From: Sipunculus nudus
Lineage: Eukaryota > Annelida > Sipuncula > Golfingiida > Sipunculidae
DNA: 64,000 bases
NCBI GenBank assembly: GCA_026874595.1
Contig: CM049314.1
Span: forward strand, 1,201,318 to 1,265,317
Direction: 5' to 3'
Shown one piece after another: positions 26,518-37,560 of this stretch; the first letter of the stretch is position 1; each line of letters begins with the position of its first letter. Made by a program: the position numbers and the translations under genes. The notes below the pieces were generated by a model. It saw only the letters and a program-made list of their open reading frames with translations. It was not told the origin of the DNA and ran no database searches.

Positions 26518-28200
26518 AAATTATTTTTTCATTTTTTGAATAAGGCCCCTAGGGGGCGCTGGATGCGAACCTCCCGAACATATCATATTTTGGCCATATC
26601 TCCAAAAGTATAAGCCTCAATTACATAAACTATAGCTTATTTTCTCCTCTGGGTCTTCTCCATAACCTAGTGTAGTCATCTGGTCACACTTTTGTGACAC
26701 TTTGTCAGTGTGTCTGTCTGTTTGTCAGTTGTCCTCAAATTCGCCTGCTTGCTCTTGCGTCTCACATATAGCATTCTACAGGCCACAGTTTTAAAAGAAT
26801 CCTTTTGAAACTATAACATCTTAAGTCTTACACTAATATCTCGAGACCAATTTTTCATTTTCCGGATATGGCCGCTAGGGGGCGCTGAACTCGAACCTCT
26901 CCCAACATATCATGCTTTGGCAATATCTCCAAAACTATAAACCTCAGTAACATAAACTGTAGCTTTTTTCTTCCTTTGGGTCTTCTCCATAACCTGGAGT
27001 AGTCATCTGGACTCAATCTTGAATCACTTCGTCAGTGTTTTCGTCTGTTTGTCAGTTGTCCTCAAATTCGCCTGCTTGTTGGTTCTTGCGTCTCACATAT
27101 AGCATTCTATAGGCCACAGTTTTGACGGAATCCTGAAACTATTACATCTTATGTCTTACACTAATTTCTAAAAATAAATTTTTCATTTTCCTGATATGGC
27201 CACTAGTGGGCGCTGCACACGACCCTCACACACATACCATTGTATTAGCCATATCTCTACACCCAAAGCCTCAGTTACATAAGCTATAGCTTATTTTCTT
27301 CCTTTGAGTCTTCTCCATAACCTGATTAAGGCATATGGTTTCAATCTTCTGTCACTTTGTCAGTGTGTCCATCTGTTTGTCCGTTATCCTCAAAGTCGCC
27401 TGCTTGCTGGTTCTTACGCCTTACATATAGCATTCTACAGGCCACAGCTTTGACGGAATCCTTTTGAAACTGGGACATCTCATGTCATATACTAATAATA
27501 CGAAACGCATTTGTCGTCTTCGGAATATGTCTGCTAGAGGGCGCTACAGTCGAGCCTCCCAAGTATATTATTAATTCGCCATACCTCCAAAACTATAAAT
27601 CTAAATTACATAAATTATAACTCATTTTCTTCCTTTGAATCTTCTCAATCACCAGGTTATGTCATCTGGTGTCAATCTTGTCTCACAAAGTCAGTATGTC
27701 TGTCTGTTCGTCTTTTATTGTCAGCTTTGCCTGCTTGCCTGTTCTTTTGTCTAATATGACATTCTACGGGCCACATATTCTCAGCAATGTCCCTGAGAGT
27801 CATCCCATTAATAGAAAACCGACAATATGTTCTGTCTGTCCGTCTGTGTTTCACTTCCGATTTCCGGCAAGCGTTCGATTTATGGTCGTCTAGTTTGTTT
27901 GTTTGTTTGTCACGACTCTCCAGTCCACACTTTTGCATCAATCAACTTGAAACTTACAGGCTTGATTGACAAACCGATTTCTAGGTGCCCTATTGTTTTT
28001 GGTCAACATTGCTCCGAGGTCAAGGGTCAAGGTCACGACAGGTATGGTTAACGGTTTTTGCACTATAACTTCGCCATAAATAGGCTTATCCACTTCTGCA
28101 ATAGCTCATTTTTTTCGTCATCACCTGGCCTTTCTTTTGACATGTAGCTTACTTAAATTTGCCGTTACCATGGTTACATTTTTTGGGCAAAAATCATGGA
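26518..28200 (+). repeat. Older, diverged copy of the 1.75-3.4 kb module series
   Basis: CTCF-like boxes lie at about 26546, 26870, 27200 and 27530, again about 330 bp apart. They are followed by module D (CCGGCAAGCGTTCGATT) and a module A of the variant type with AGGTCAAGGGTCAAGGTCACG and GCCGTTACCATGGTTAC. The order matches 1.75-3.4 kb and 20.3-21.96 kb, but substitutions are clearly more frequent than between those two, so this copy is older. Confidence 0.75.
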
Positions 28201-28599
28201 AATTGGAAATAACACGACCATTTTTTGTAACTTTGTCAGTTTTTGAGCTACAGACGTCTGGTTTTGGTCATTATGTACCTTATAGGCAGCTTGACATGAT
28301 AAAACTGAAAGTCTCGCCAAATCTCGCACCATTTCTCGTCAAACGAGAGTCTTCGAGATTTCATTAAATATGACCTACAGGTTGCATTTTTTTAACAATG
28401 GCTTTGAAATTGATATATTTTGTGTTATTTATAAATATCTCGAAATCAGTTTTTCATTTTTTGGAAATAGCCACCAGGGGGCGTGGTACCTGAAACACTG
28501 TAACATATCATTTTTCTGCAATATCTAAAATAATTTTAAACATGGCACAATTTTTATCGTTGTATCTTAAACTAGGAACATTGGCTTATTCCTCTGCAC

Positions 28600-29850
28600 A
28601 TGTAGCTTTGTGCTGCCGTTACCATGGTTACCAAATTTGTGGGTTAAACTTGACGATCTGAAAATATGCAGTTTTTGGCTTCTATCTCGGTTAATATTTA
28701 TGTTTCAAGGGTCTAGTTTTTTGCATAAGGCTGCTTCCCCTTGGTTCTATGTCATTCAATTGCAAGTCTCGTCAAATTTCGCTCGGTTTATCGTCAAACG
28801 AGAAAAAACGAGATTTCACAGAAATGCTTATAACTCGGCGACTTTTACAGCTATACAGGTCTAGTTTTCGGCATTTCATAACATATGACTAGCTTGACAC
28901 GCCAGAAAAGAAAACAGGCCAAATCTCGCACCATATCTCGTCAAGCGAGAAAAAACCGAGATATCATGGAAATGCTTATAACTAGGCGACTTTAACAGCT
29001 ACTCAGGTCTAGTTTTTGGCATTTGGTAACATTTGGCAAACTTGACATAGTAAAACTGCGATACTTGGCGAAATCTCGCACTATATCTGGTCAAATGTGG
29101 AAAAACGAGATTTCACAGAAATGCATATAAGTCGGCGACTTTCACGGCTAGACAGGTCTAGTTTTTGGCATTCATTAACATTTGGACGGCTTGACATGAC
29201 AAACCTGCAAGACTGGCCAAATCTCGCACCATAACGATAAAAAAGGAGATTTCACAGAAATGCTAATAACTCGGCGACTTTTACAGCTAGACAGATGTAG
29301 TTTTCGCCATTTCATAACATTTAGAGAGTTTGATATGACAAATCTACAAGACTGGCCAAATCCTGCACCATATCTCGTCAAACGAGAAAAAACGAGAGTA
29401 CACGGAAATGCTTATAACTCGGCGACTTTTACAGCTAGACGGATCTAGTTTTCGCCATTTCGTAACGTTTGGCCGTCTTGACATAATAAAACAGCTCGTC
29501 TTGCCAAATCTCCTACTATATCTCGTCAAGCGAGAAAAAAACATGATTTCACGTAAATGCTGATAACACGGCGACTTTTGCAGCTAGACAGGTCTAGTTT
29601 CCGGCATTTTGTAATATTTGACAAACCTGACATGACAAAACTGGAAATCTCGCCAAAGCTCGCACCATTTCCCGTCAAACGAGAAAACACGAGATTTCAT
29701 GCAAATGCTCATAACTCAGCGGCTTTTATAGCTCGACAGGTCTAGTTTTCGGCATTTCATATCCTTTGGCCAGCTTGACATGACAAACCTGAAAAGGTCT
29801 CACTGCTTCTTGTCAAACGAGATTAACGGGATTTCATGAAAAAATTTTGA
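28600..29850 (+). repeat. 148-bp tandem array derived from module B (about 8 units)
   Basis: The anchor GTCTAGTTTT and close variants lie at 28711, 28859, 29007, 29156, 29295, 29443, 29592 and 29740, at intervals of 148, 148, 149, 139, 148, 149 and 148 bp. Each unit reads ATAACTCGGCGACTTTTACAG, GCTAGACAGGTCTAGTTTT, GGCATTTCATAACATTTGG, AGCTTGACATGACAAAACTG, CCAAATCTCGCACC and TCTCGTCAAACGAGA. The same order is recognisable in module B of the 1-28 kb mosaic, so this is a local amplification of that module. Small plus- and minus-strand ORFs here are translations of the repeat. Confidence 0.85.
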
Positions 29851-30036
29851 ACTTGGTCCCTTTTACACTAGAAAGATATGCAGCTGTTAAAGGTCAGCAT
29901 GCATAAATAAACATATTATCCGTTTCTGCTGCCCCCACAATGTTGCTCATTCATATGACTGTTTCTACATGCACTCTCTGTCTATCTGTCTGTATCATTT
30001 CCATTTCCGGCAAGCGCGTGACCTCTGGTCATCTTG

Positions 30037-30732
30037 TTTGTGGATTGGTTATCTGCTTTATCGTTATCCGCTCTTTTTATTTGTGGATTGGTTATCTGCT
30101 TTATCGTTATCCGCTCTGTTTATTTGTGGATTGGTTATCTGCTTAATCGTTATCCGCTCTGTTTATTTGTGGATTGGTTATCTGCTTTATCGTTATCCGC
30201 TCTGTTTATTTGTGGATTGGATATCTGCTTTATCGTTATCCGCTCTGTTTATTTGTGGATTGGTTATCTGCTTTATCGTTATCCTCTCTGTTTATTTGTG
30301 GATTGGTTATCTGCTTTATCGTTATCCGCTCTGTTTATTTGTGGATTGGTTATCTGCTTTATCGTTATCCGCTCTGTTTATATGTGGATTGGTTATCTGC
30401 TTTATCGTTATCCGCTCTGTTTATTTGTGGATTGGTTATCTGCTTTATCGTTATCCGCTCTGTTTATTTGTGGATTGGTTATCTGCTTTATCGTTATCCG
30501 CTCTGTTTATTTGTGGATTGGTTATCTGCTTTATCGTTATCCGCTCTGTTTATTTGTGGATTGGTTATCTGCTTTATCGTTATCCGCTCTGTTTATTTGT
30601 GGATTGGTTATCTGCTTTATCGTTATCCGCTCTGTTTATTTGTGGATTGGTTATCTGCTTTATCGTTATCCGCTCTGTTTATTTGTGGATTGGTTATCTG
30701 CTTTATCGTTATCCGCTCTGTTTATTTGTGGA
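30037..30732 (+). repeat. 43-bp minisatellite, about 16 copies
   Basis: The unit is TTTGTGGATTGGTTATCTGC followed by TTTATCGTTATCCGCTCTG and TTTA, repeated head to tail with very few substitutions (for example CCTCTCTG near 30292 and TATATGTGG near 30380). The 43-bp period is not a multiple of three and the unit has no stop codon in any plus-strand frame. All three frames therefore stay open across the array, giving frames of up to 273 codons. The array lies directly after a module D remnant (CCGGCAAGCGCGTGACC near 30007). Confidence 0.95.
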
Positions 30733-30979
30733 CACGGATCACAAGAAGATCCGATCATCTGTTAAACTGACAGGCTGGTTGTTCACTTGACATGGTGTTT
30801 TATTGATCATCATTGTTATTGTGGTATACATGTACATGTAATAGCTGCTGGATGCTGGGCGGCAATAAACACGCAAAATGTCGACTGGCAGAACTACGTT
30901 GTCCCAGAGCAGGTACACATACGTCATGTCAAAGTTCAGCACCATGTCTCCTAACATGAAATAACGGGACAGCAGCACT

Positions 30980-30980
<1 letters not shown>

Positions 30981-31035
<55 letters not shown>
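30981..31035. repeat. (CT)n microsatellite
   Basis: An uninterrupted CT dinucleotide tract of 55 bp. On the minus strand it reads as alternating Arg-Glu codons, which explains the Arg/Glu-rich start of a spurious reading frame. Confidence 0.97.
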
Positions 31036-31039
<4 letters not shown>

Positions 31040-31514
31040 AACACTAATTGTGCATTGCTGTTTTAAAAATGGCTTGTCAGCCCCAGAAGTGACGGTTACA
31101 CCCTGTACTATCTTGAAAAGAAAAACTTTTACTTTATGCCGTAAACATGCAATGAAGGTGTGTTCCTCCATGACTGAACATACAAGTCATACACGTTACC
31201 TTGCTCAATTCACTCAGTTACAGGGCAGCGCGATATTATCAATATATCAATATGTCGCGATACCGTGATTCGCATATTGCGTATCGCGGTACAGTTTTCA
31301 AATATCTATGTTTCTCGATATTTGGTTAAACGTGCGTAAACTGATTGTTTTGGGAGAAATATTACGTTTCTGTTACAAATTTAGACATCTTAATTACAGG
31401 CAGAAAATGACCTGTCCTCAGTCGTTTATTAGGAAAGTATATATGGTTGTTTACTCTAGAGGTGCTGAACATGGTAATAATAATTAGACATTCATTAATA
31501 TTCTCTTTTCACCG

Positions 31515-31567
<53 letters not shown>
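31515..31567. repeat. Compound (CA)n(TA)n microsatellite
   Basis: About 20 bp of AC repeat pass directly into about 33 bp of AT repeat. Confidence 0.95.
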
Positions 31568-31568
<1 letters not shown>

Positions 31569-32438
31569 TGCATTAAGATTAAGTGTCAGGTACCGGCTCC
31601 TGGACTGCTCTCTGCTAAACAAAGTCTAGAATTCTCTAATTGACAAGTTTTTATACTCGTAAGACCTAAAAACATATATCAAGTAAGTATTTTACTATGT
31701 ACATTAGAAAATAATCTAATACTTATAAAAGGAAGTTGGTTCCCTTTTGTCCTCAATGTTCTCTGAAACCGCATTGCGTATGTCAGGGTATTCTCCCGCA
31801 GGGACCTTGCCGATATGAGAATAAATAATGTTTAATGTACACATCATTTTAAGAGATTTTTTAGTAGTTTTTGAATTGCATGGAGGTTACCCTCCGAAAA
31901 CAGCCGAACTCAGTGCCTTCTGCGTGGTCGCTTGGTGATCTCACCACAGGATTAAGGTCTGTTGTGCTGTCAATGACGTATTTAAGCATGTTTGAAATGA
32001 CATTCGATGCAGTCACTGACCGACTTGCATGTAAAACCATGTGACTCGAGATCCCATGCCACTCATTTCTTATGGCAGCATGCAATAATGGGTTAATCCT
32101 TCAATTCATCCAGGTAATCCTTTTGCATATTCTTGAAATTACCACAAAAGTGGAAAAAGTTGTACCAATCGAGCCTCTGTATACTTTGTATGCAGACTTC
32201 GAAACAATGAATACTCCCATAATCATATTCATCGAGCAATGGTCCAAATAATACAAGTAAGAGTAACACACATATTTGACACAAATAAACTACCCACAGA
32301 AGCACGTGTATAATTTTCTGTTTACATTTACAATACCGCGTCACGGATATAAACCGCAAAATAAATCGACAGGTTGATTATTATGTAAAATATGTTTCAC
32401 AGACAAATATCTTCTGTTGGTTGCGGCGGCAGAAGAAT

Positions 32439-32454
32439 GGGGGGGGGGGGGGGG
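32439..32454 (+). repeat. Homopolymer of 16 G
   Basis: A run of 16 consecutive G follows GGCGGCAGAAGAAT. The length of such a run is error-prone in sequencing. Confidence 0.9.
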
Positions 32455-35400
32455 TCCGGACTCCTTTGTGCCGCTCCTGCGACTAACCAGGTATGCATAT
32501 CCCTAATTTTTTTTTCTTTAGGAACAACCTCCTTACCTTATATCATACATTTAATTAATCTTTCATCACTTCCTAACATCTATTTATCCATTTTATGTCT
32601 AATATTAATAATAATATATGTAACCAGTCAAAGACCTTTTAAAATCTGAAAGCCCCCGTGTCCGATTCCGGTTATGTAAACATGTCATACCATGACGAGG
32701 GTTGCGAATGTTTGTGTCATCGTTTTGCATAAATTGCATATACAACACACAAAGGATGGATTACCTGATAAACCCATGCTACTGGTGTGACATTGTGGTA
32801 CAAGACACAAAGGCTCGATTAGGGGAAACTGGGCCATTATCCGGTGTAACAATGTAATACAACACATGAAGGCTGGATTACCGAATGACCCCTGCTACTG
32901 GTGTAACAATGTAGTACAACAAAGTAGGGCTGGATTACCGAATGACCCCATGCTACTGGTGTAACGATGTAGTACAACACACGAAGGCTGGATTACCGAA
33001 TGACCCCATGCTACTGGGGTAACAATGTAGTACAACACACGAAGGCTGGATTACCGAATGACCCCTGCTACTGGTGTAACAATGTAGTACAACAAAGTAG
33101 GGCTGGATTACCGAATGACCCCATGCTACTTGTGTAACAATGTAGTACAACACATGAAGGCTGGATTACCGAATGACCCTATGCTACTGGGGTAACGATG
33201 TAGTACAACACATGAAGGCTGGATTACCGAATGACCCTATGCTACTTGTGTAACAGTGTAGTACAACAAAGTAGGGCTGGATTACCGAATGACCCCATGC
33301 TACTTGTGTAACAATGTAGTACAACACATGAAGGCTGGATTACCGAATGACCCTATGCTACTGGGGTAACGATGTAGTACAACACATGAAGGCTGGATTA
33401 CCGAATGAACCCATGCTACTTGTGTAACAGTGTAGTACAACAAAGTAGGGCTGGATTACCGAATGACCCCATGCTACTTGTGTAACAATGTAGTACAACA
33501 CATGAAGGCTGGATTACCGAATGAACACATGCTACTTGTGTAACAGTGTAGTACAACAAAGTAGGGCTGGATTAAAGAATGACCCCATGCTACTTGTGTA
33601 ACAATGTAGTACAACACATGAAGGCTGGATTACCGAATGACCCTATGCTACTGGGGTAACGATGTAGTACAACACATGAAGGCTGGATTACTGAATGACC
33701 CCATGCTACTTGTGTAACAGTGTAGTACAACAAAGTAGGGCTGGATTACCGAATGACCCCATGCTACTTGTGTAACAATGTAGTACAACACACGAAGGCT
33801 GGATTACCGAATGACCCCAAGCTACTGGGGTAACGATGTAGTACAACACATGAAGGCTGGATTACCGAATGACCCCATGCTACTTGTGTAACAATGTAGT
33901 ACAACACACGAAGGCTGGATTACCGAATGATCCCATGATACTTGTGTAACAATGTAGTACAACACACGAAGGCTGGATTACCGAATGACCCAGTGCTACT
34001 TGTATAACAATGTAGTACAGCTCAAGAAGGCTGGATTACCGAATGAACTAATGCTACTTGTGTAACAGTGTAGTACAACAAGGTAGGGCTGGATTACCGA
34101 ATGACCCCATGCTACTTGTGTAACAATGTAGTACAACACATGAAGGCTGGATTACCGAATGACCCTATGCTACTGGGGTAACGATGTAGTACAACACATG
34201 AAGGCTGGATTACCGAATGACCCCATGCTACTTGTGTAACAATGTAGTACAACACATGAAGGCTGGATTTCCGAATGACCCTATGCTACTGGGGTAACGA
34301 TGTAGTACAACACATGAAGGCTGGATTACCGAATGACCCTATGCTACTTGTGTAACAGTGTAGTACAACAAAGTAGGGCTGGATTACCGAATGACCCCAT
34401 GCTACTTGTGTAATAATGTAGTTCAACATATGAAGGCTGGATTACCGAATGACCCTATGCTACTGGGGTAACGATGTAGTACAACACATGAAGGCTGGAT
34501 TACCGAATGACCCCATGCTACTTGTGTAACAATGTAGTACAACACATCAAGGCTGGATTACCGAATGACCCTATGCTACTGGGGTAACGATGTAGTACAA
34601 CACATGAAGGCTGGATTACCGAATGACCCTATGCTTCTGGGGTAACGATGTAGTTCAACACACGAAGGCTGGATTACCGAATGACCCCATGATACTTGTG
34701 TAACAATGTAGTACAACACACGAAGGCTGGATTACCGAATGACCCAGTGCTACTTGTATAACAATGTAGTACAGCTCAAGAAGGCTGGATTACCGAATGA
34801 ACTAATGCTACTTGTGTAACAGTGTAGTACAACAAAGTAGGGCTGGATTACTGAATGACCCCATGCTACTTGTGTAACAATGTAGTACAACAAAGTAGGG
34901 CTGGATTACCGAATGACCCCATGCTACTTGTGTAACAATGTAGTACAACAAACGAAGGCTGGATTACCGAATGACCCCATGCTACTTGTGTAACAATGTA
35001 GTACAACAAAGTAGGGCTGGATTACCGAATGACCCCATGCTACTTGTGTAACAATGTAGTACAACACACGAAGGCTGGATTACCGAATGACCCAGTGCTA
35101 CTTGTATAACAATGTAGTACAACACAGTAGGGCTGGATTACCGAAAGACCCCATGCTACTTGTGTAACAATGTAGTACAACACACGAAGGCTGGATTACT
35201 GAATGACACCATGCTACTTGTGTAACAAGGTAGTACAACACAGTAGGGCTGGATTACCGAATGACCCCATGCTACTTGTGTAACAATGTAGTACAACACA
35301 CGAAGGCTGGATTACCGAATGACCCAGTTCTACTTGTATAACAATGTAGTACAACACAGTAGGGCTGGATTACCGAATGACCCCATGGTACTTGTGTAAT

Positions 35401-37560
35401 AATGTAGTACAACACAGTAGGGCTGGATTACCGAATGACCCCATGCTACTTGTGTAACAATGTAGTACAACACACGAAGGCTGGATTACCGAATGACCCC
35501 ATGCTACTTGTGTAACAATGTAGTACAACACACGAAGGCTGGATTACCGAATGACCCAGTGCTACTTTTATAACAATGTAGTACAACACAGTAGGGCTGG
35601 ATTACCGAATGACCCCATGCTACTTGTGTAACAATGTAGTACAACACACGAAGGCTGGATTACCGAATGACCCCATGCTACTTGTATAACAATGTAGTAC
35701 AACAAAGTAGGGCTGGATTACCGAATGACACCATGCTACTGGTGTAACAATGTAGTACAACACACGAAGGCTGGATTACCGAATGACCCAGTGCTACTTG
35801 TATAACAATGTAGTACAGCTCAAGAAGGCTGGATTACCGAATGAACTAATGCTACTTGTGTAACAGTGTAGTACAACAAAGTAGGGCTGGATTACCGAAT
35901 GACCCCATGCTACTTGTGTAACAATGTAGTACAACACACGAAGGCTGGATTACCGAATGACCCAGTGCTACTTGTATAACAATGTAGTACAGCTCAAGAA
36001 GGCTGGATTACCGAATGAACTAATGCTACTTGTGTAACAGTGTAGTACAACAAAGTAGGGCTGGATTACCGAATGACCCCATGCTACTTGTGTAACAATG
36101 TAGTACAACACACGAAGGCTGGATTACCGAATGACCCAGTGCTACTTGTGTAACAATGTAGTACAACACATGAAGGCTGGATTACCGAATGAACTAAGGC
36201 TACTTGTGTAACAGTGTAGTACAACAAACGAAGGCTGGATTACCGAATGACCCCATGCTACTTGTGTAACAATGTAGTACAACACATGAAGGCTGGATTA
36301 CCGAATAAACCCATGCTACTGGGGTAACGATGTAGTACAACACATGAAGGCTGGATTACCGAATGACCCCATGCTAGTGGTGTAACAATGTAGTACAACA
36401 CATGAAGGCTGGATTACCGAATGAACCCATGCTACTGGGGTAACGATGTAGTACAACAAAGTAGGGCTGGATTACCGAATGACCCCATGGTACTGGTGTA
36501 ACAATGTAGTACAACACACGAAGGCTGGATTACCGAATGACCCAGTGCTACTTGTATAACAATGTAGTACAGCTCAAGAAGGCTAGATTACCGAATGAAC
36601 TAATGCTACTTGTGTAACAGTGTAGTACAACAAAGTAGGGCTGGATTACCGAATGACCCCATGCTACTTGTGTAACAATGTAGTACAACACACAAAGGCT
36701 GGATTACCGAATGACCCAGTGCTACTTGTATAACAATGTAGTACAACACATGAAGGCTGGATTACCGAATGAACTAATGCTACTTGTGTAACAGTGTAGT
36801 ACAACAAAGTAGGGCTGGATTACCGAATGACCCCATGCTACTTGTGTAACAATGTAGTACAACACACGAAGGCTGGATTACCGAATGACCCAGTGCTACT
36901 TGTATAACAATGTAGTACAGCTCAAGAAGGCTGGATTACCGAATGAACTAATGCTACTTGTGTAACAGTGTAGTACAACAAAGTAGGGCTGGATTACCGA
37001 ATGACCCCATGCTACTTGTGTAACAATGAAGTACAACACACGAAGGCTGGATTACCGAATGACCCAGTGCTACTTGTGTAACAATGTACTACAACACATG
37101 AAGGCTGAATTACCGAATGAACTAATGCTACTTGTGTAACAGTGTAGTACAACACACGAAGGCTGGATTACCGAATGACCCCATGCTACTTATGTAACAA
37201 TGTAGTACAACACATGACGGCTGGATTACCGAATAAACCCATGCTACTGGGGTAACGATGTAGTACAACACATGAAGGCTGGATTACCGAATGACCCCAT
37301 GCTACTGGTGTAACAATGTAGTACAACACATGAAGGCTGGATTACCGAATGAACCCATGCTACTGGGGTAACGATGTAGTACAACACATGAAGGCTGGAT
37401 TACCGAATGAACCCATGCTACTGGTGTAACAATGTAGTACAACAAAGTAAGGCTGGATTACCGAATGACCCCATGCTACTGGTGTAACAATGTAGTACAA
37501 CACACGAAGGCTATATTACCGAATGACCCCAAACTACTTGTGTAACAATGTAGTACAACA

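Larger units (their letters stand above)
30733..32714. other. Mostly unique intergenic stretch, no recognisable gene
   Basis: No modules of the left arm and no satellite monomers are seen here. It holds (CT)n at 30981-31035, (CA)n(TA)n at 31515-31567, an inverted repeat CGCGATAC (31256-31263) with GTATCGCG (31281-31288), and a 16-G run at 32439-32454. Minus-strand frames (31861-32085 and the non-CT part of 30739-31044) look moderately protein-like but match no family I know. Confidence 0.55.

Noticed and set aside
1-28200. Modules A-D as a classical DNA transposon, SINE or Helitron
   Set aside because: No transposase, consistent terminal inverted repeats, polymerase III boxes, poly-A tail or target-site duplications could be seen.
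29969-30790. 273-, 243- and 198-codon hydrophobic frames
   Set aside because: These are three overlapping frames of a 43-bp tandem repeat with no stop in any frame; nothing suggests a gene.
30739-31044. Minus-strand 101-codon frame with a protein-like middle
   Set aside because: The start is an Arg/Glu translation of (CT)n and the end runs into the region next to the minisatellite. The middle matches no family I know.
31861-32359. Two adjacent minus-strand frames of 74 and 88 codons, possible transposase or exon remnants
   Set aside because: No recognisable motif and no terminal repeats were found.
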